Shown piece after piece: positions 7,393 to 15,045 of a stretch of DNA of 20,380 bases. The stretch is from the IMG/VR virus record IMGVR_UViG_3300032117_000189, positions 1 to 20,380 of that record. One strand, written 5' to 3'. Source of the DNA: a virus. Numbering within the stretch: the stretch's first letter is position 1; each line of letters begins with the position of its first letter. A program made the position numbers and the translations under genes. The notes beneath the pieces were generated by a model that ran no database searches, had not been told where the DNA came from, and saw only the letters and a program-made list of their open reading frames with translations.

Positions 7393-8769
7393 AGTGACTT
7401 CCTCCTCTGTTTTGGTTAAAGCATCGTCGCTCGACTCTGCTTGTGATACGGGTTTTCCACAAGTGGAACAGTACATGGCCGCCTGGGGAATAGACATTCC
7501 GCAACCATCGCAACCATCCCAGTCAACGGGGCTTTGAGGCACTAGCGTGCCACACTGGTGACAGAAAATTGCGTCTTCTGCGCATTCGGTGCCACACTCG
7601 GCGCATTCCATGTTGTTGTCGTCATGCTTAGCCATTAGGTCGTCATCCTCTGGCCCCATGCCGCTGGCGTCGCCAGTTGCATCTACCTGTGACCAGTCAG
7701 GCTTAGAAAGGTAAATGTCGCCGTCGTCATCGGGGTCAATGGCGTGCATGGCGGCAATTGCGCCAAAAGCAATGCGGTTTGCAACAACCTTCAACTGGTG
7801 AGGGTCAGTGGCATAGCCGGTAATGCTGATGCTATCGTCATCGTTGACAAGGGCGATAGAAGCGTATGCTTCGAGAACTTCTTGAACGTCAGCGGCCAAC
7901 ATAGCGTGTTCGCTGACAATGTTGATGCCAAACTTCTTGGCGGCAGACTTGATGCGAGACTTAACTCGGGCAAGTTGCGCGACGGTGTAAAGACTGGCGT
8001 GATGGCCCTGATTAATATATGACCAAGCAGCACGAACATGCGCAGCGGTGTTAATCGGGTAACGCTTTTTCTTGTCCTTCTGGTAGCCAGGGTCGGCGTA
8101 AGTAACGTCACCGTAGGGCTTTGAGGTGTCCTTTTCGCCAATAGAGTTAATGGCGTTTTCAACAGCCTCTTCTACAGCGTCACGAATAATATCGGCGGCT
8201 TCTGCAATCACGACTTCCTCTTCCCGAGAGATAATTTCCACAGGGTCAACAGACTCGTAGATTGCCAAGCGATTGCCGGCACGGTGTGACTCGGCAAGGG
8301 CGGCGTATTGAATTTCGGCCCCATCAACACCAGGGCTATTTGTAAAATCGATACCGTGGATAGCAAGGTCATCGGCCGTTGTGGCTTCACCGCCGTCGGT
8401 GTGAGTAACCGATTGCGGCTCGCCTCGCCATTCGCCACGAATAGAAACGCCCTTAATGAACTTGCCAACCGTAAGAGCGGCAATGTCACGGCCGTGCGCC
8501 GTGTTGGGAACGTCTGCTTCGAAAGAAGCCGAGCCGTCCTTGTTGAGCCAAACGCTGGTGATGTTGCCAACGGTTGAAAGCGCATCGTCCTTAAATGCGG
8601 CACCATGGCTTGTGGCCATGCTCAAAGGCATACCGTCGCCGGAAGCCAATTGTTGCTGCATACGCTCTACGGCTTTTGAAATATTGCCGCGTGTGTACAA
8701 ACGGCGGTTTTTTGAAAGGCCGGGCTTCAGAAAAATACCACGAATAGTGGCTGCCTTGGTTGAGGCCAT
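6808..8769 (-). CDS. Prohead protease fused to scaffold, with two zinc ribbons
   Basis: 653 residues from ATG 8769, which has AGGAG 8 bases upstream; a longer reading from 8832 overlaps the previous gene and has no such site. Residues 1-150 are the maturation protease: TIRGIFLKPGLSKNRRLYTR, the SHG motif with candidate catalytic His55, and FIKGVSIRGEW with candidate Ser109. Residues about 215-285 form a helical module starting YADPGYQKDKKKRYPI, seen in other phage and plasmid proteins. Residues 389-437 hold two zinc ribbons (C389-x2-C392...C403-x2-C406 and C420-x2-C423...C434-x2-C437). Residues 460-580 are a Glu/Ala-rich scaffold helix and the C-terminus ends SSPFFAHKFAQADRGY. The protease would cut the scaffold and itself during prohead maturation. 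Confidence 0.83.
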   Translation of the reverse strand: MASTKAATIRGIFLKPGLSKNRRLYTRGNISKAVERMQQQLASGDGMPLSMATSHGAAFKDDALSTVGNITSVWLNKDGSASFEADVPNTAHGRDIAALTVGKFIKGVSIRGEWRGEPQSVTHTDGGEATTADDLAIHGIDFTNSPGVDGAEIQYAALAESHRAGNRLAIYESVDPVEIISREEEVVIAEAADIIRDAVEEAVENAINSIGEKDTSKPYGDVTYADPGYQKDKKKRYPINTAAHVRAAWSYINQGHHASLYTVAQLARVKSRIKSAAKKFGINIVSEHAMLAADVQEVLEAYASIALVNDDDSISITGYATDPHQLKVVANRIAFGAIAAMHAIDPDDDGDIYLSKPDWSQVDATGDASGMGPEDDDLMAKHDDNNMECAECGTECAEDAIFCHQCGTLVPQSPVDWDGCDGCGMSIPQAAMYCSTCGKPVSQAESSDDALTKTEEEVTMTDDQTTAEAPAEEIALESTASRTMSDADLKALAGFILAAQKPVESTPEEEVAAEVAPEEEEAAEAPAEEEVAAEATAEESIESQENTVSENLFTAEQVQAMIAEAAKSAAEAAVAETKKNAVESYRNGGQTFRKGYVGSGSVGNDASDLSESEELDPRKLAEMSSTNFRKVQSEIWGSSPFFAHKFAQADRGY

Positions 8770-8795
8770 TTCTAAATCTCCTGTAAAAATAGTGG

Positions 8796-9308
8796 TTAAA
8801 GCGGCGTAAACGACTTGCCGCGGCCTCGCCATTTGTGAACATGGTGAAACCGTTTGGAACGAGGTTTTATTCGGTTCTTAAAACCGGGTTTTCTCGCTGT
8901 GCCCCATGCGGTTCGTTCAAGAAAACGACCGGGGGCAAGTTCTCCGTGGAATTTTTTAACCTTACCGCTAATGCTCGGTTTTTTGAGGGTCACTTTTTGG
9001 TGATACCCAATCCATCGAACACCTATTGCATGTTGCTTAATGGAAGCAAGATACAATTCGGCATATACGCGGTCTCGGGTTTTGTTCCCACGATATTTGG
9101 CGCTTTGATAGTTAAGCGCATTTGACTTTGCGGCTGAAGTTTTGTGGTAATAGCCCTTGGCCGCTCGGGCTGCAATAAGGTTATTCCGCTCAGCCGTTAT
9201 TTGAGCATACGTTTGGCTGCCGGCCGGGTATCGATAATGGGTGGCAAACGCACCCGCTTGACCCATATAGCCAGCATGGTAAACCTGTGGTGTTGGTGAA
9301 GTAGCCAT
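8796..9308 (-). CDS. Basic protein between portal and protease, unknown
   Basis: 170 residues, ATG at 9308 directly after the stop of the small gene upstream, TAA stop 26 bases before the protease start. It is very basic: the last 60 residues carry many Lys/Arg/His (KKPSISGKVKKFHG, NRIKPRSKRFHHVHKWRGRG). The N-terminus is Tyr/Ala-rich (VYHAGYMGQAGAFATHYRYP). No motif of a MuF-type head protein is seen, although that family often occupies this place. A DNA-contacting internal head protein is possible from charge and position but unproven. Confidence 0.7.
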   Translation of the reverse strand: MATSPTPQVYHAGYMGQAGAFATHYRYPAGSQTYAQITAERNNLIAARAAKGYYHKTSAAKSNALNYQSAKYRGNKTRDRVYAELYLASIKQHAIGVRWIGYHQKVTLKKPSISGKVKKFHGELAPGRFLERTAWGTARKPGFKNRIKPRSKRFHHVHKWRGRGKSFTPL

Positions 9309-9309
9309 A

Positions 9310-9438
9310 TTAGCCTACTTCTTTTGGCACCAGTGCTGCCGCCTTGGCGGCGGTAAGACCCAAGAAGGGGTAAACAGGCTGTCCTTCGCTGTAAAAAACA
9401 ACACCGTTAATTTGCTCGGGTTGTTGATTAATTGCCAT
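9310..9438 (-). CDS. 42-residue protein downstream of portal
   Basis: Starts at ATG 9438 inside the last codons of the portal gene (11-base overlap) with GAGG about 10 bases upstream, and its TAA ends one base before the next ATG. The protein begins MAINQQPEQINGVVFYSEGQ and contains the segment VYPFLGLTAAKAAALVPKEVG. It has no Cys and no membrane segment. The tight fit between two genes and the ribosome site support it as real. Function unknown. Confidence 0.6.
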   Translation of the reverse strand: MAINQQPEQINGVVFYSEGQPVYPFLGLTAAKAAALVPKEVG

Positions 9439-10978
9439 CTTCATCATCCTCTTGCAGGTAGGGGGCGTAAAGCGTTTCCGTGCCAGATGGAGCCTTGGGC
9501 GTTGCTACAGAAGCAGGCGCTTGGCTTGTCTTTGGCTTTCCCGACGAAGGGCTCGCGGCAGACTGTGGCTTCTTTGCGCCCGCGCCTTTGGGTGCCCCTG
9601 GATTAGTGTTTGGCAGTTGTGGCATGTTCATCGTGCCGCCCTGGTTTTGCACAACCAAAAGGTTGGCGGCTGACAGGTCGCTAAGGTCAGACCAAAGAAC
9701 CATGTTTTGCCGGTCAATAAGAACAGCGTCGTCGCCGCCCTTGACGGGGGGTTCGCCAATGTCAGAGCGAGCCTTGTTGAGGGTCCACGTACCGTTACGA
9801 ATTCTCTGGTCGCGAATCAACTCAATAACTTCGTCGTCTCGCCAGTCAACAACGCCAAACTTAAGAGTCCAGTCGGTAATGCCGTAGGCAAGATAAAGAA
9901 GAGAAAACGAAAACTTTTCAAGGACAAGTTCCTGAATAGGGCCAACCGTGTTAACACGGAAAGTCTTGTCCTGTTGGGTTCCCGTTCCACCGCCAAGGTT
10001 ACCGGCTTCAATAACGCCGACCTTGGATGGAGGGACGCCGTATCCAGATAAAATCTCGTCACGGCGCTGTTGCAAGGTGTTAAGCCAATTGTTAATTTGG
10101 TTTGAACCCATTTCGGTGACGACCGCGCCACCCTTGGTTTCAAACAAGTTACCAATGTTTCTAGCACCAAGATTACGAATAGCGTATTGTTGCTGAAGTT
10201 TCTTCATTTCCGCTTCAGGCAAAGCAATTGGCCAGTCAACGTGTGCTCGCAGGGGGTCTCCGCGCTTCATTGTCTCTTTGACAAGAGCGGCAGTAAACAG
10301 CCACGAGGTAATAGGAAGAATGTTCTTTTGAGTCGGGGAAACACCATACAGCGTCGCTCCGGGGGAGTCAAACTTAACGTGAATGATTTCATTAGGCCGA
10401 AAACGCGCTTCACGGTTGGTCGGCGTCTTTTGGTAGTAGCCCTTAATAACACCGTGCTCATCGGCAAGAACGCTCATTGAGGTTGGGTCAAGCGGGTAAA
10501 GAGCCACCGGCTCGCCCATAACCCAAACGACTTCAGTGAATGAGTCGCCAAAAATCATAAGGTCTGTAATAACCTGGCGCATCAACTGTCGAATGTCGTC
10601 CGTGGGGTTAACATACTTCAAAAGTTGCTGAACCTTTGAAACCTCTTCAGGCGCCTTAGGGGTTTTTGTGGGACCGGTCATGCCGCCATCGTAAGTAACT
10701 TCAAGTCCACCTGCGGTAGCGGTGCGCGCAATTGTGTCAATAGCCGCTGAAGACCAAGGGCAAGCAAGGTACGCTTGCAACAACTGCTGCATAAACGTTG
10801 CACGGTCAAGGGTTCCAGCGGTTACGTTTTCACCGGGGTTAACCTCTGTTGAGCCGCCAACAGGCACGCCCGTTGCATAACCGGCGCGCTTTGGCAGGCT
10901 TTTGGGCCGCGCCTCTAGGATTTCGTCGAAGGTGCTTGCGGCCTCTTCGAGACCCCTTCTAAAAGATGTAATAGCCAT
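9428..10978 (-). CDS. Portal protein
   Basis: 516 residues, ATG at 10978 with an AAAGAAAG site upstream, TAA stop. It sits directly after the large terminase. Recognisable portal features are YLACPWSSAAIDTIARTA near residue 70, the wing/stem region around HVKFDSPGATLYGVSPTQKN, and the long helix PITSWLFTAALVKETMKRGD leading to the clip. The last 70 residues are low-complexity Pro/Ala/Lys/Ser and end in an acidic tail (YLQEDDEDGN). Twelve copies would form the ring through which DNA is packaged and leaves the head. Length is typical for the HK97-type portal family. Confidence 0.88.
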   Translation of the reverse strand: MAITSFRRGLEEAASTFDEILEARPKSLPKRAGYATGVPVGGSTEVNPGENVTAGTLDRATFMQQLLQAYLACPWSSAAIDTIARTATAGGLEVTYDGGMTGPTKTPKAPEEVSKVQQLLKYVNPTDDIRQLMRQVITDLMIFGDSFTEVVWVMGEPVALYPLDPTSMSVLADEHGVIKGYYQKTPTNREARFRPNEIIHVKFDSPGATLYGVSPTQKNILPITSWLFTAALVKETMKRGDPLRAHVDWPIALPEAEMKKLQQQYAIRNLGARNIGNLFETKGGAVVTEMGSNQINNWLNTLQQRRDEILSGYGVPPSKVGVIEAGNLGGGTGTQQDKTFRVNTVGPIQELVLEKFSFSLLYLAYGITDWTLKFGVVDWRDDEVIELIRDQRIRNGTWTLNKARSDIGEPPVKGGDDAVLIDRQNMVLWSDLSDLSAANLLVVQNQGGTMNMPQLPNTNPGAPKGAGAKKPQSAASPSSGKPKTSQAPASVATPKAPSGTETLYAPYLQEDDEDGN

Positions 10979-10992
10979 CTGGTTATCTTTCT

Positions 10993-12516
10993 TTAAAAGG
11001 GACTAAGCCCAAAGTCTCCAACAAATAGACCACCAAAGTTTGGCTGCCTTAGTGGAGGGGCATCGTCTTCTTTTACGATAACCATTGTATCAGGAACACC
11101 CGCCTTGGGCATTGCTGAATCATTATAAATAACGGGCCGAGCGTAAACGCCTGCATACATGCAAACATAGCGCAAAGCATCGGGGATGTGGTCGTCAACG
11201 TTGCGCGTTTCAGAGTCATCCGGTTTTGCGGCGCTTCTAGGCAATGCCGGAATCTGCTCAATAAACATTGGGCATTTGTCTTCAAAAACATGAAGCATCG
11301 GGCATTTGGTTTTTCCCTCTAAACGGTGCAACTCGCAAGCGGGCGCATCATTGAGGTATTGGTGGACTCGGGCCCAACCATTTATACGGTCGTTGTTGGC
11401 GGGCATAATGCCACAACCATTGATGCCGTAATCGTCTGCAATTGAAAGCGGGGTTCCGCGGCTTCCCCACATTGAAGGGTCGGCAACACGAATAACTTCG
11501 TTTTCGCCAGCGCCGCGTTCGGTTTCAATAATTAGTTTGGCTTGTTCGTCCGAGTTGTAACCAGACGTACAAATTTCCCTATACACCCACATACGACCGT
11601 CATTGTCCATTGCGACCCACACGACCGCAAAAGGGTCCTTGAATCCATAGTCAATTCCTGCGTATCGAGGCCATTCTTTGGGAAGGTCAAAAGAACGAAC
11701 AACGTGCTTTGAGTATTGCCACTGTTCAAAGAACTGTCCAACCATTGCGTCCCAATCGCCATCTCGCATGGCGGCGCGGCGGCGCGGGTCAGGAATAGAG
11801 TCAAGAACTGCGTGATACCCTTCATTGACGTGAGGGTTGTCGGTAACTTTGGCTTGAATAAAAGCAACGCTTCTAGTGCGGTTGTTGTCGCCAATTTTTT
11901 CTTCGTACCGCACCTTCCCACGCTTAGTGGGATTGATGAAACGGTCTTTGAGGTACTTGTGGCCAATTCCGCCAGGGTTCGTTGCCAAACGAAGGCCGAT
12001 AACTGGGACCAAGCGGCTGCCGGAACGAAGACGCTCTTCAATGTGCTGAATAACCGCGGGAAGCATTTGTGAGGCTTCGTCAATGTAAAACGCTTGGTAT
12101 TCACCACCAAGAATTCGGGAGGCGTCTACAAGGTTTTCGGCGTATGTAAAGTTGATAATAGAACCGTTAGCGAACTTTAAAACCTTGTTGGTTGAGTTCC
12201 ACTTGGCACCAAGGTCACGACCATAGTTCCATTTGGCCAATTGAGCCAAGAATGATTCTTCCAACTCTGGGTACGAACGCCGGAAACAACCGATTTTCAT
12301 ACCAGGGTGGTTGGCGGCGTTATAAAGCGCATCCATCAAAAAGGCGGCGGTTTTGCCACCACCGGCGGCTCCACCATACAAAATAGCGTCAACTCGTTCG
12401 GCAGAAGCAGCGTGAAAAACCTGTTGGCGCTCTGTGGGAACGTAGCCAAGAATCTCAAACACGTTAACTTCAGGCGGTTTGACCGAATCCGAAATAAACT
12501 TGCTAAAGGAAGACAT
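10993..12516 (-). CDS. terL: Terminase large subunit
   Basis: 507 residues; ATG at 12516 overlaps the preceding TAA (TAATG). The N-terminal ATPase has Walker A GGAAGGGKT (48-56), Walker B AFYIDEAS (142-149, Asp146/Glu147) and the coupling motif LATNPGG (177-183). The C-terminal RNase H-like nuclease shows GIDYG (Asp289), VADPSMW (Asp346) and DDHIPDALRY (Asp441/442 and Asp446), a full acidic triad. It would cut concatemeric DNA and pump it into the prohead through the portal encoded next. No classical small terminase gene is recognisable beside it; the 194-residue gene at 12999 is a positional candidate. TAA stop. Confidence 0.95.
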   Translation of the reverse strand: MSSFSKFISDSVKPPEVNVFEILGYVPTERQQVFHAASAERVDAILYGGAAGGGKTAAFLMDALYNAANHPGMKIGCFRRSYPELEESFLAQLAKWNYGRDLGAKWNSTNKVLKFANGSIINFTYAENLVDASRILGGEYQAFYIDEASQMLPAVIQHIEERLRSGSRLVPVIGLRLATNPGGIGHKYLKDRFINPTKRGKVRYEEKIGDNNRTRSVAFIQAKVTDNPHVNEGYHAVLDSIPDPRRRAAMRDGDWDAMVGQFFEQWQYSKHVVRSFDLPKEWPRYAGIDYGFKDPFAVVWVAMDNDGRMWVYREICTSGYNSDEQAKLIIETERGAGENEVIRVADPSMWGSRGTPLSIADDYGINGCGIMPANNDRINGWARVHQYLNDAPACELHRLEGKTKCPMLHVFEDKCPMFIEQIPALPRSAAKPDDSETRNVDDHIPDALRYVCMYAGVYARPVIYNDSAMPKAGVPDTMVIVKEDDAPPLRQPNFGGLFVGDFGLSPF

Positions 12517-12791
12517 TACCTAAACCAAAGTACAAATGACCATGCAACAGCAAGAGCGCTGCTTGTCAAAATGGCTACACCTAATGTAGAGCGGACAAAA
12601 CAAGAAGCCTTTACAAGTTCAATGTGGACGGCGGCTTGAGAAATGCTTAGAGCATTATTCATACGAATCAAACCCAGGGTTTCTTCGTATTGTGTGTCGC
12701 CCATAATTTTGCGCGCTTCGATTTCGCCCTCACCTACAAGGTAGCCAAGGCTATCAATAATAGAACGGGCTTCTGAGTTGTCGTTTTCCAT
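12516..12791 (-). CDS. Small single-pass membrane protein upstream of terminase
   Basis: 91 residues, ATG at 12791 and TAA overlapping the terminase start. Residues 1-60 are soluble and charged (EGEIEARKIMGDTQYEETLG); residues about 68-90 form one membrane helix (STLGVAILTSSALAVAWSFV) ending in WFR. The layout suggests a C-tail-anchored protein with its N-terminus in the cytoplasm. It is coupled to the terminase gene. A role in packaging or lysis cannot be deduced; one helix and the long N-terminus are not typical for a holin. Confidence 0.7.
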   Translation of the reverse strand: MENDNSEARSIIDSLGYLVGEGEIEARKIMGDTQYEETLGLIRMNNALSISQAAVHIELVKASCFVRSTLGVAILTSSALAVAWSFVLWFR

Positions 12792-12797
12792 AATTAC

Positions 12798-12974
12798 CTA
12801 GAACCTTAAGTTGTCCACGTCATCGTTGGACATAAGACGACGAATAAATTCATCGTGAGCCTCCCATTGGAGGGCTATCGGCAGTTTCCGAAGAATGGAT
12901 ACTTGCCAGGGTTCAAAACCGAGGTAAAAAAGTTCCTCATTGCTCGGGGCAGAGTGAGGCCGATTCTTGTTCAT
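12798..12974 (-). CDS. 58-residue protein, unknown
   Basis: ATG at 12974 and TAG 6 bases before the next start; fills a gap that otherwise would have no gene. The protein begins MNKNRPHSAPSNEELFYLGF and contains EPWQVSILRKLPIALQWEAH followed by DEFIRRLMSNDDV. The ribosome site is weak (GTGG). Composition is normal for the phage and the frame is the only open one in this stretch. Short tape of Trp/Leu residues with Asn/Asp ends resembles small tail or packaging accessory proteins, but no family is recognised. Confidence 0.6.
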   Translation of the reverse strand: MNKNRPHSAPSNEELFYLGFEPWQVSILRKLPIALQWEAHDEFIRRLMSNDDVDNLRF

Positions 12975-12998
12975 AATTTACCACGTTTTTCTGAAATG

Positions 12999-13583
12999 TC
13001 AAGTATTTAAAATTGGGCGGCGCGCGGGGGGTGCTTCCGTCACCAAAACCTGACCATCGGATGAGGTCAATTGATGCATATAAGCACGCCAGCGAAAACG
13101 GTCCGGCGCTCCTGCATCGACCCATTGGACGTAGCAATCAGAACACATAGCGGTTTTAACGGCAGGGAGAATCGTGCAAATCTCGCAAGGTTCGCTTGCT
13201 TGACGCTTGCGCTTTTTTTCAACGCCTTCTTTAAGAAAATTAATGCTTTCAAGAATTTGGCGCAGGTTTTCTTCCGATTGAATAATCTTTCGCTCGATTT
13301 TACGAACTTCTTCACGCACGGTGTCTTTGGGCTTCTTGCTTCTCATGCTCGCTTCTGCCGCGCGTTCGGTCGGGGTCAACTCCGAAGAAGAGCCACGATT
13401 GGATGCGGCAATACTGGTTCCCGTGTTGGAAACGGCATAAGTGTCAAGGCCAATTTCATCTCGGCGCACAAGATTCTCAAGTTCAACGGCAGAAATCTTG
13501 TTGGTAAAACGCCCAATGGCTTCAAGAGAATCGGTCATCCGCTTAAGGCGCTGCTGAGAACGACGATTTAGTTTCTTTGCCAT
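12999..13583 (-). CDS. Cys-pair (zinc-binding) coiled-coil protein, possible terminase-associated
   Basis: 194 residues, ATG at 13583 with GGAGG 6 bases upstream, TGA stop. It has a basic N-terminus (MAKKLNRRSQQRLKRM), a likely coiled coil at about 85-127 (VREEVRKIERKIIQSEENLR), and two Cys pairs (C133-x2-C136 and C147-x2-C150) that could bind one zinc ion, followed by RFRWRAYMHQL. Position two genes ahead of the large terminase and the basic/coiled-coil build would suit a small terminase or another DNA-binding accessory, but no helix-turn-helix is evident. Function not assigned. Confidence 0.7.
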   Translation of the reverse strand: MAKKLNRRSQQRLKRMTDSLEAIGRFTNKISAVELENLVRRDEIGLDTYAVSNTGTSIAASNRGSSSELTPTERAAEASMRSKKPKDTVREEVRKIERKIIQSEENLRQILESINFLKEGVEKKRKRQASEPCEICTILPAVKTAMCSDCYVQWVDAGAPDRFRWRAYMHQLTSSDGQVLVTEAPPARRPILNT

Positions 13584-13628
13584 TGGTTCCTCCGGCTATA
13601 GCGAGGGGGCGACAAAAGCACCCACTCT

Positions 13629-13657
13629 AATGTAAAGTTACAACAAAAAATTTACAA
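13629..13657 (-). promoter_or_regulatory. Possible leftward promoter before the late block
   Basis: On the minus strand, TTGTAA (13657-13652) and TACATT (13634-13629) are 17 bases apart, each matching 4 of 6 consensus positions. Transcription would start near 13622, 39 bases before the ATG at 13583. The gap 13584-13659 is the largest non-coding stretch in the leftward block apart from the one after the capsid gene. Moderate match only. Confidence 0.35.
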
Positions 13658-13659
13658 AG

Positions 13660-14013
13660 TCAAGGATTTAGGTCAACCTGATTTTTAACGCAATAATCGT
13701 AGGCTCTCAAAAGTACAAGCCAGGAATCAAAGTCTTGGGTGGCATACGCTTTGCGGGCATTTTTGCCTCGACGCTTGTGTACTACCACAAACGGTTTGCC
13801 GGCTTTTTCTGAAGCAATTTCGGCTTGTTTCATCCAAGCAGCCAACGCCATTGTTTGTTGGTTTTTTGCTTCAAGAACAATTGGGATTCCATCAATGTCT
13901 CCGAATTCCCAGTTAATAGGACCGGGGCGGTGCGCCTCAGGAAAACCGTCTTCGTTAAGGATTTTTACAATTTCGCTTTCAAACGAAGTCCCTTTGGCGC
14001 GTGCTTTGCTCAT
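13660..14013 (-). CDS. PD-(D/E)xK nuclease, Holliday-junction-resolvase-like
   Basis: 117 residues, ATG at 14013 overlapping the previous TGA (ATGA), TGA stop. The order of motifs fits the Hjc/VRR-type PD-(D/E)xK fold: KGTSFESEIVKILN with Glu12, then GDIDGIPIVLEAKNQQ with Asp39, Glu48 and Lys50 as catalytic residues, then a helix and the strand KPFVVVHKRRGKNAR. Such proteins cut branched DNA; in phages they resolve replication or recombination junctions before packaging, in line with its place upstream of the terminase. A restriction-like role is less likely given the small size. Confidence 0.75.
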   Translation of the reverse strand: MSKARAKGTSFESEIVKILNEDGFPEAHRPGPINWEFGDIDGIPIVLEAKNQQTMALAAWMKQAEIASEKAGKPFVVVHKRRGKNARKAYATQDFDSWLVLLRAYDYCVKNQVDLNP

Positions 14014-14297
14014 AGTTGAGCCAATGTGTTTTCCAGCGTTTCATCAACCCATGAATACTCACAGACAAGGCAAAGCCGCTTAAGCCATTCTTCTTTTCCG
14101 TCGGAGGTGTAGACGGTTTTAATTGTTGAACGCATACTTCGGGTTTCATCAACAACTTCACCCTGACGACCGTAAACGGTGCTAATGGTAATAACAATCG
14201 AATCGTCTTCGCATCGGATGCCGCATTTAGGGCATTCGGCAATTACCGAACCACGCGCGGAATGGCTGCCGAAAAGGCTAGGGCCGACCGAAATCAC
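14010..14297 (-). CDS. Zinc-ribbon-like small protein
   Basis: 95 residues from a GTG at 14297 that overlaps the previous stop as GTGA; its own TGA overlaps the nuclease ATG. Cys pairs C22-x2-C25 (ECPKCGIRC) and C76-x2-C79 (LCLVCEYSW) are 50 residues apart with beta-rich sequence between, the spacing of a zinc ribbon. Thr/Ser-rich middle strands (SIVITISTVYGRQG) support a small beta fold. It may bind nucleic acid or act with the adjacent nuclease; this is inference from neighbours. Confidence 0.7.
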   Translation of the reverse strand: MISVGPSLFGSHSARGSVIAECPKCGIRCEDDSIVITISTVYGRQGEVVDETRSMRSTIKTVYTSDGKEEWLKRLCLVCEYSWVDETLENTLAQL

Positions 14298-14515
14298 TTG
14301 AGTTCACCAATGACGTTTTTAAGACCAAACCAAATAATGTAAATTGGCCACGAAAAAGAGTCTCGAAGAATCTTTAGAATCAAAGTGTAAAATTGAACGT
14401 GGAATTCTTGTTCTTTCCACTCCTGCAACGTTCGTTGCGTAATGTAACAAATGCGCACAAGGAAAAAAACCGAAACGGTGACGTACCCAAAAATGCAATC
14501 AATCCAAACCGACAT
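14294..14515 (-). CDS. Two-helix small membrane protein
   Basis: 73 residues from ATG 14515, chosen because AGGAGG lies 6 bases upstream; a longer frame from 14611 would overlap the previous gene by more than 100 bases. Two hydrophobic segments: residues 4-24 (WIDCIFGYVTVSVFFLVRIC) and about 54-68 (SFSWPIYIIWFGL), separated by a charged loop containing QEWKEQEFHVQF. Size and build are compatible with a membrane-active accessory, including a class II holin, but it is not with an endolysin. TGA stop overlaps the next start. Confidence 0.65.
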   Translation of the reverse strand: MSVWIDCIFGYVTVSVFFLVRICYITQRTLQEWKEQEFHVQFYTLILKILRDSFSWPIYIIWFGLKNVIGELK

Positions 14516-14870
14516 TTTCTTCCTCCTGCTCTCCGTAGATTTCTGACCACGCTTTGTTGCTGACCAGTGAAGCACATGATACCACACCATTTTCAACATA
14601 CGCGGTCCCATTGCGAATCACTTGTGTTGCGTTTTTAAGGCCAAGCGCCACAGAGGGCGAATTGCCGTATGCGCTAATTTCTTCTGTCATTTCAAGAATT
14701 GCATAAATTCTTTCGCCTTTTTGCTTCAAACGCGCGGCCCCGACGTTTTCGTTTTGGTCAAAATTTACCAGAAGGGGAACAAGGTCCGGGACAAAAACAT
14801 TGTGGTATGTCAACTCGGGTTGATTGATATGCGCAAGAATGACATACTTGTTTTGAGATGCTTTTTTCAT
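14499..14870 (-). CDS. First gene of the leftward block, unknown
   Basis: 123 residues from ATG 14870 (MKKASQNKYVILAHINQPEL). An upstream ATG at 14888 lies between the putative -35 and -10 elements and has no ribosome site. The start at 14870 is about where transcription from the 14879-14907 promoter would begin, so the message may be leaderless. The protein is mixed alpha/beta with no clear motif and ends in an acidic tail (SEIYGEQEEENVGLD). It overlaps the next gene by 17 bases, TGA stop. Being first after the divergent control region suggests early expression. Confidence 0.65.
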   Translation of the reverse strand: MKKASQNKYVILAHINQPELTYHNVFVPDLVPLLVNFDQNENVGAARLKQKGERIYAILEMTEEISAYGNSPSVALGLKNATQVIRNGTAYVENGVVSCASLVSNKAWSEIYGEQEEENVGLD

Positions 14871-14878
14871 ATGCAAAA

Positions 14879-14907
14879 ACCCTATCATTTCAAGGGTTTT
14901 GTGTCAA
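14879..14907 (-). promoter_or_regulatory. Putative leftward promoter
   Basis: Minus strand TTGACA (14907-14902) and TAGGGT (14884-14879), 17-base spacer. The -35 is perfect, the -10 matches 3 of 6 positions. The predicted start is at about 14872, next to the ATG at 14870. The elements lie in and beside a 14-bp inverted repeat (14888-14901 and 14916-14929), a plausible repressor site. Confidence 0.45.
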
Positions 14908-14929
14908 GCATTTCCCAAAACCCTTGAAA
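14888..14929. repeat. 14-bp inverted repeat over the leftward promoter
   Basis: TTTCAAGGGTTTTG at 14888-14901 is the exact reverse complement of 14916-14929, with a 14-base centre that holds the -35 hexamer of the leftward promoter. As DNA it could be an operator; as RNA from upstream transcription it would form a hairpin. It has no U-tract on either side. Confidence 0.7.
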
Positions 14930-14998
14930 CTTTGGGGTCCTCACCAGTGAGGAGGGGTATATATATTAATATATATATATAAATATAATGCTCAAAAT
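14930..14998. promoter_or_regulatory. AT-rich segment of the divergent control region
   Basis: The palindrome CCTCAC-CA-GTGAGG (14939-14952) is followed at 14958-14989 by an almost pure A/T tract made of alternating TA steps. This is the least GC part of the window and lies between divergent promoters. It could be an unwinding element or a regulator-binding region. No ORF crosses it with support. Confidence 0.5.
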
Positions 14999-15015
14999 TT
15001 GACATGGCCAAAGGC

Positions 15016-15045
15016 TTGACAGCCGCAATTACAGTGTGGTACAAT
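15016..15045 (+). promoter_or_regulatory. Strong rightward promoter
   Basis: TTGACA (15016-15021), 18-base spacer, TACAAT (15040-15045): 11 of 12 consensus matches. Transcription would begin near 15052 and cover the 97-residue gene at 15089, the tRNA-Asn/Arg/Thr trio and possibly the genes that follow. A second TTGACA at 14999-15004 has no -10 partner at a suitable distance. Confidence 0.75.

Noticed and set aside
8770-8832. N-terminal extension of the protease-scaffold gene
   Set aside because: Overlaps the previous gene and has no ribosome site; ATG 8769 has AGGAG at good spacing and a natural protease N-terminus.
302-12974. Full recoding of UGA to Trp in the virion genes
   Set aside because: All virion genes are full length in the standard code and contain no in-frame TGA. 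One of them also uses TGA as its stop. The suppressor may act, but the block is not recoded.
12975-13002. Possible leftward promoter TTGACA-16-TAAATT
   Set aside because: Spacing is short and the start would fall inside the 58-residue gene; TTGACA alone is expected by chance several times in a window of this size.
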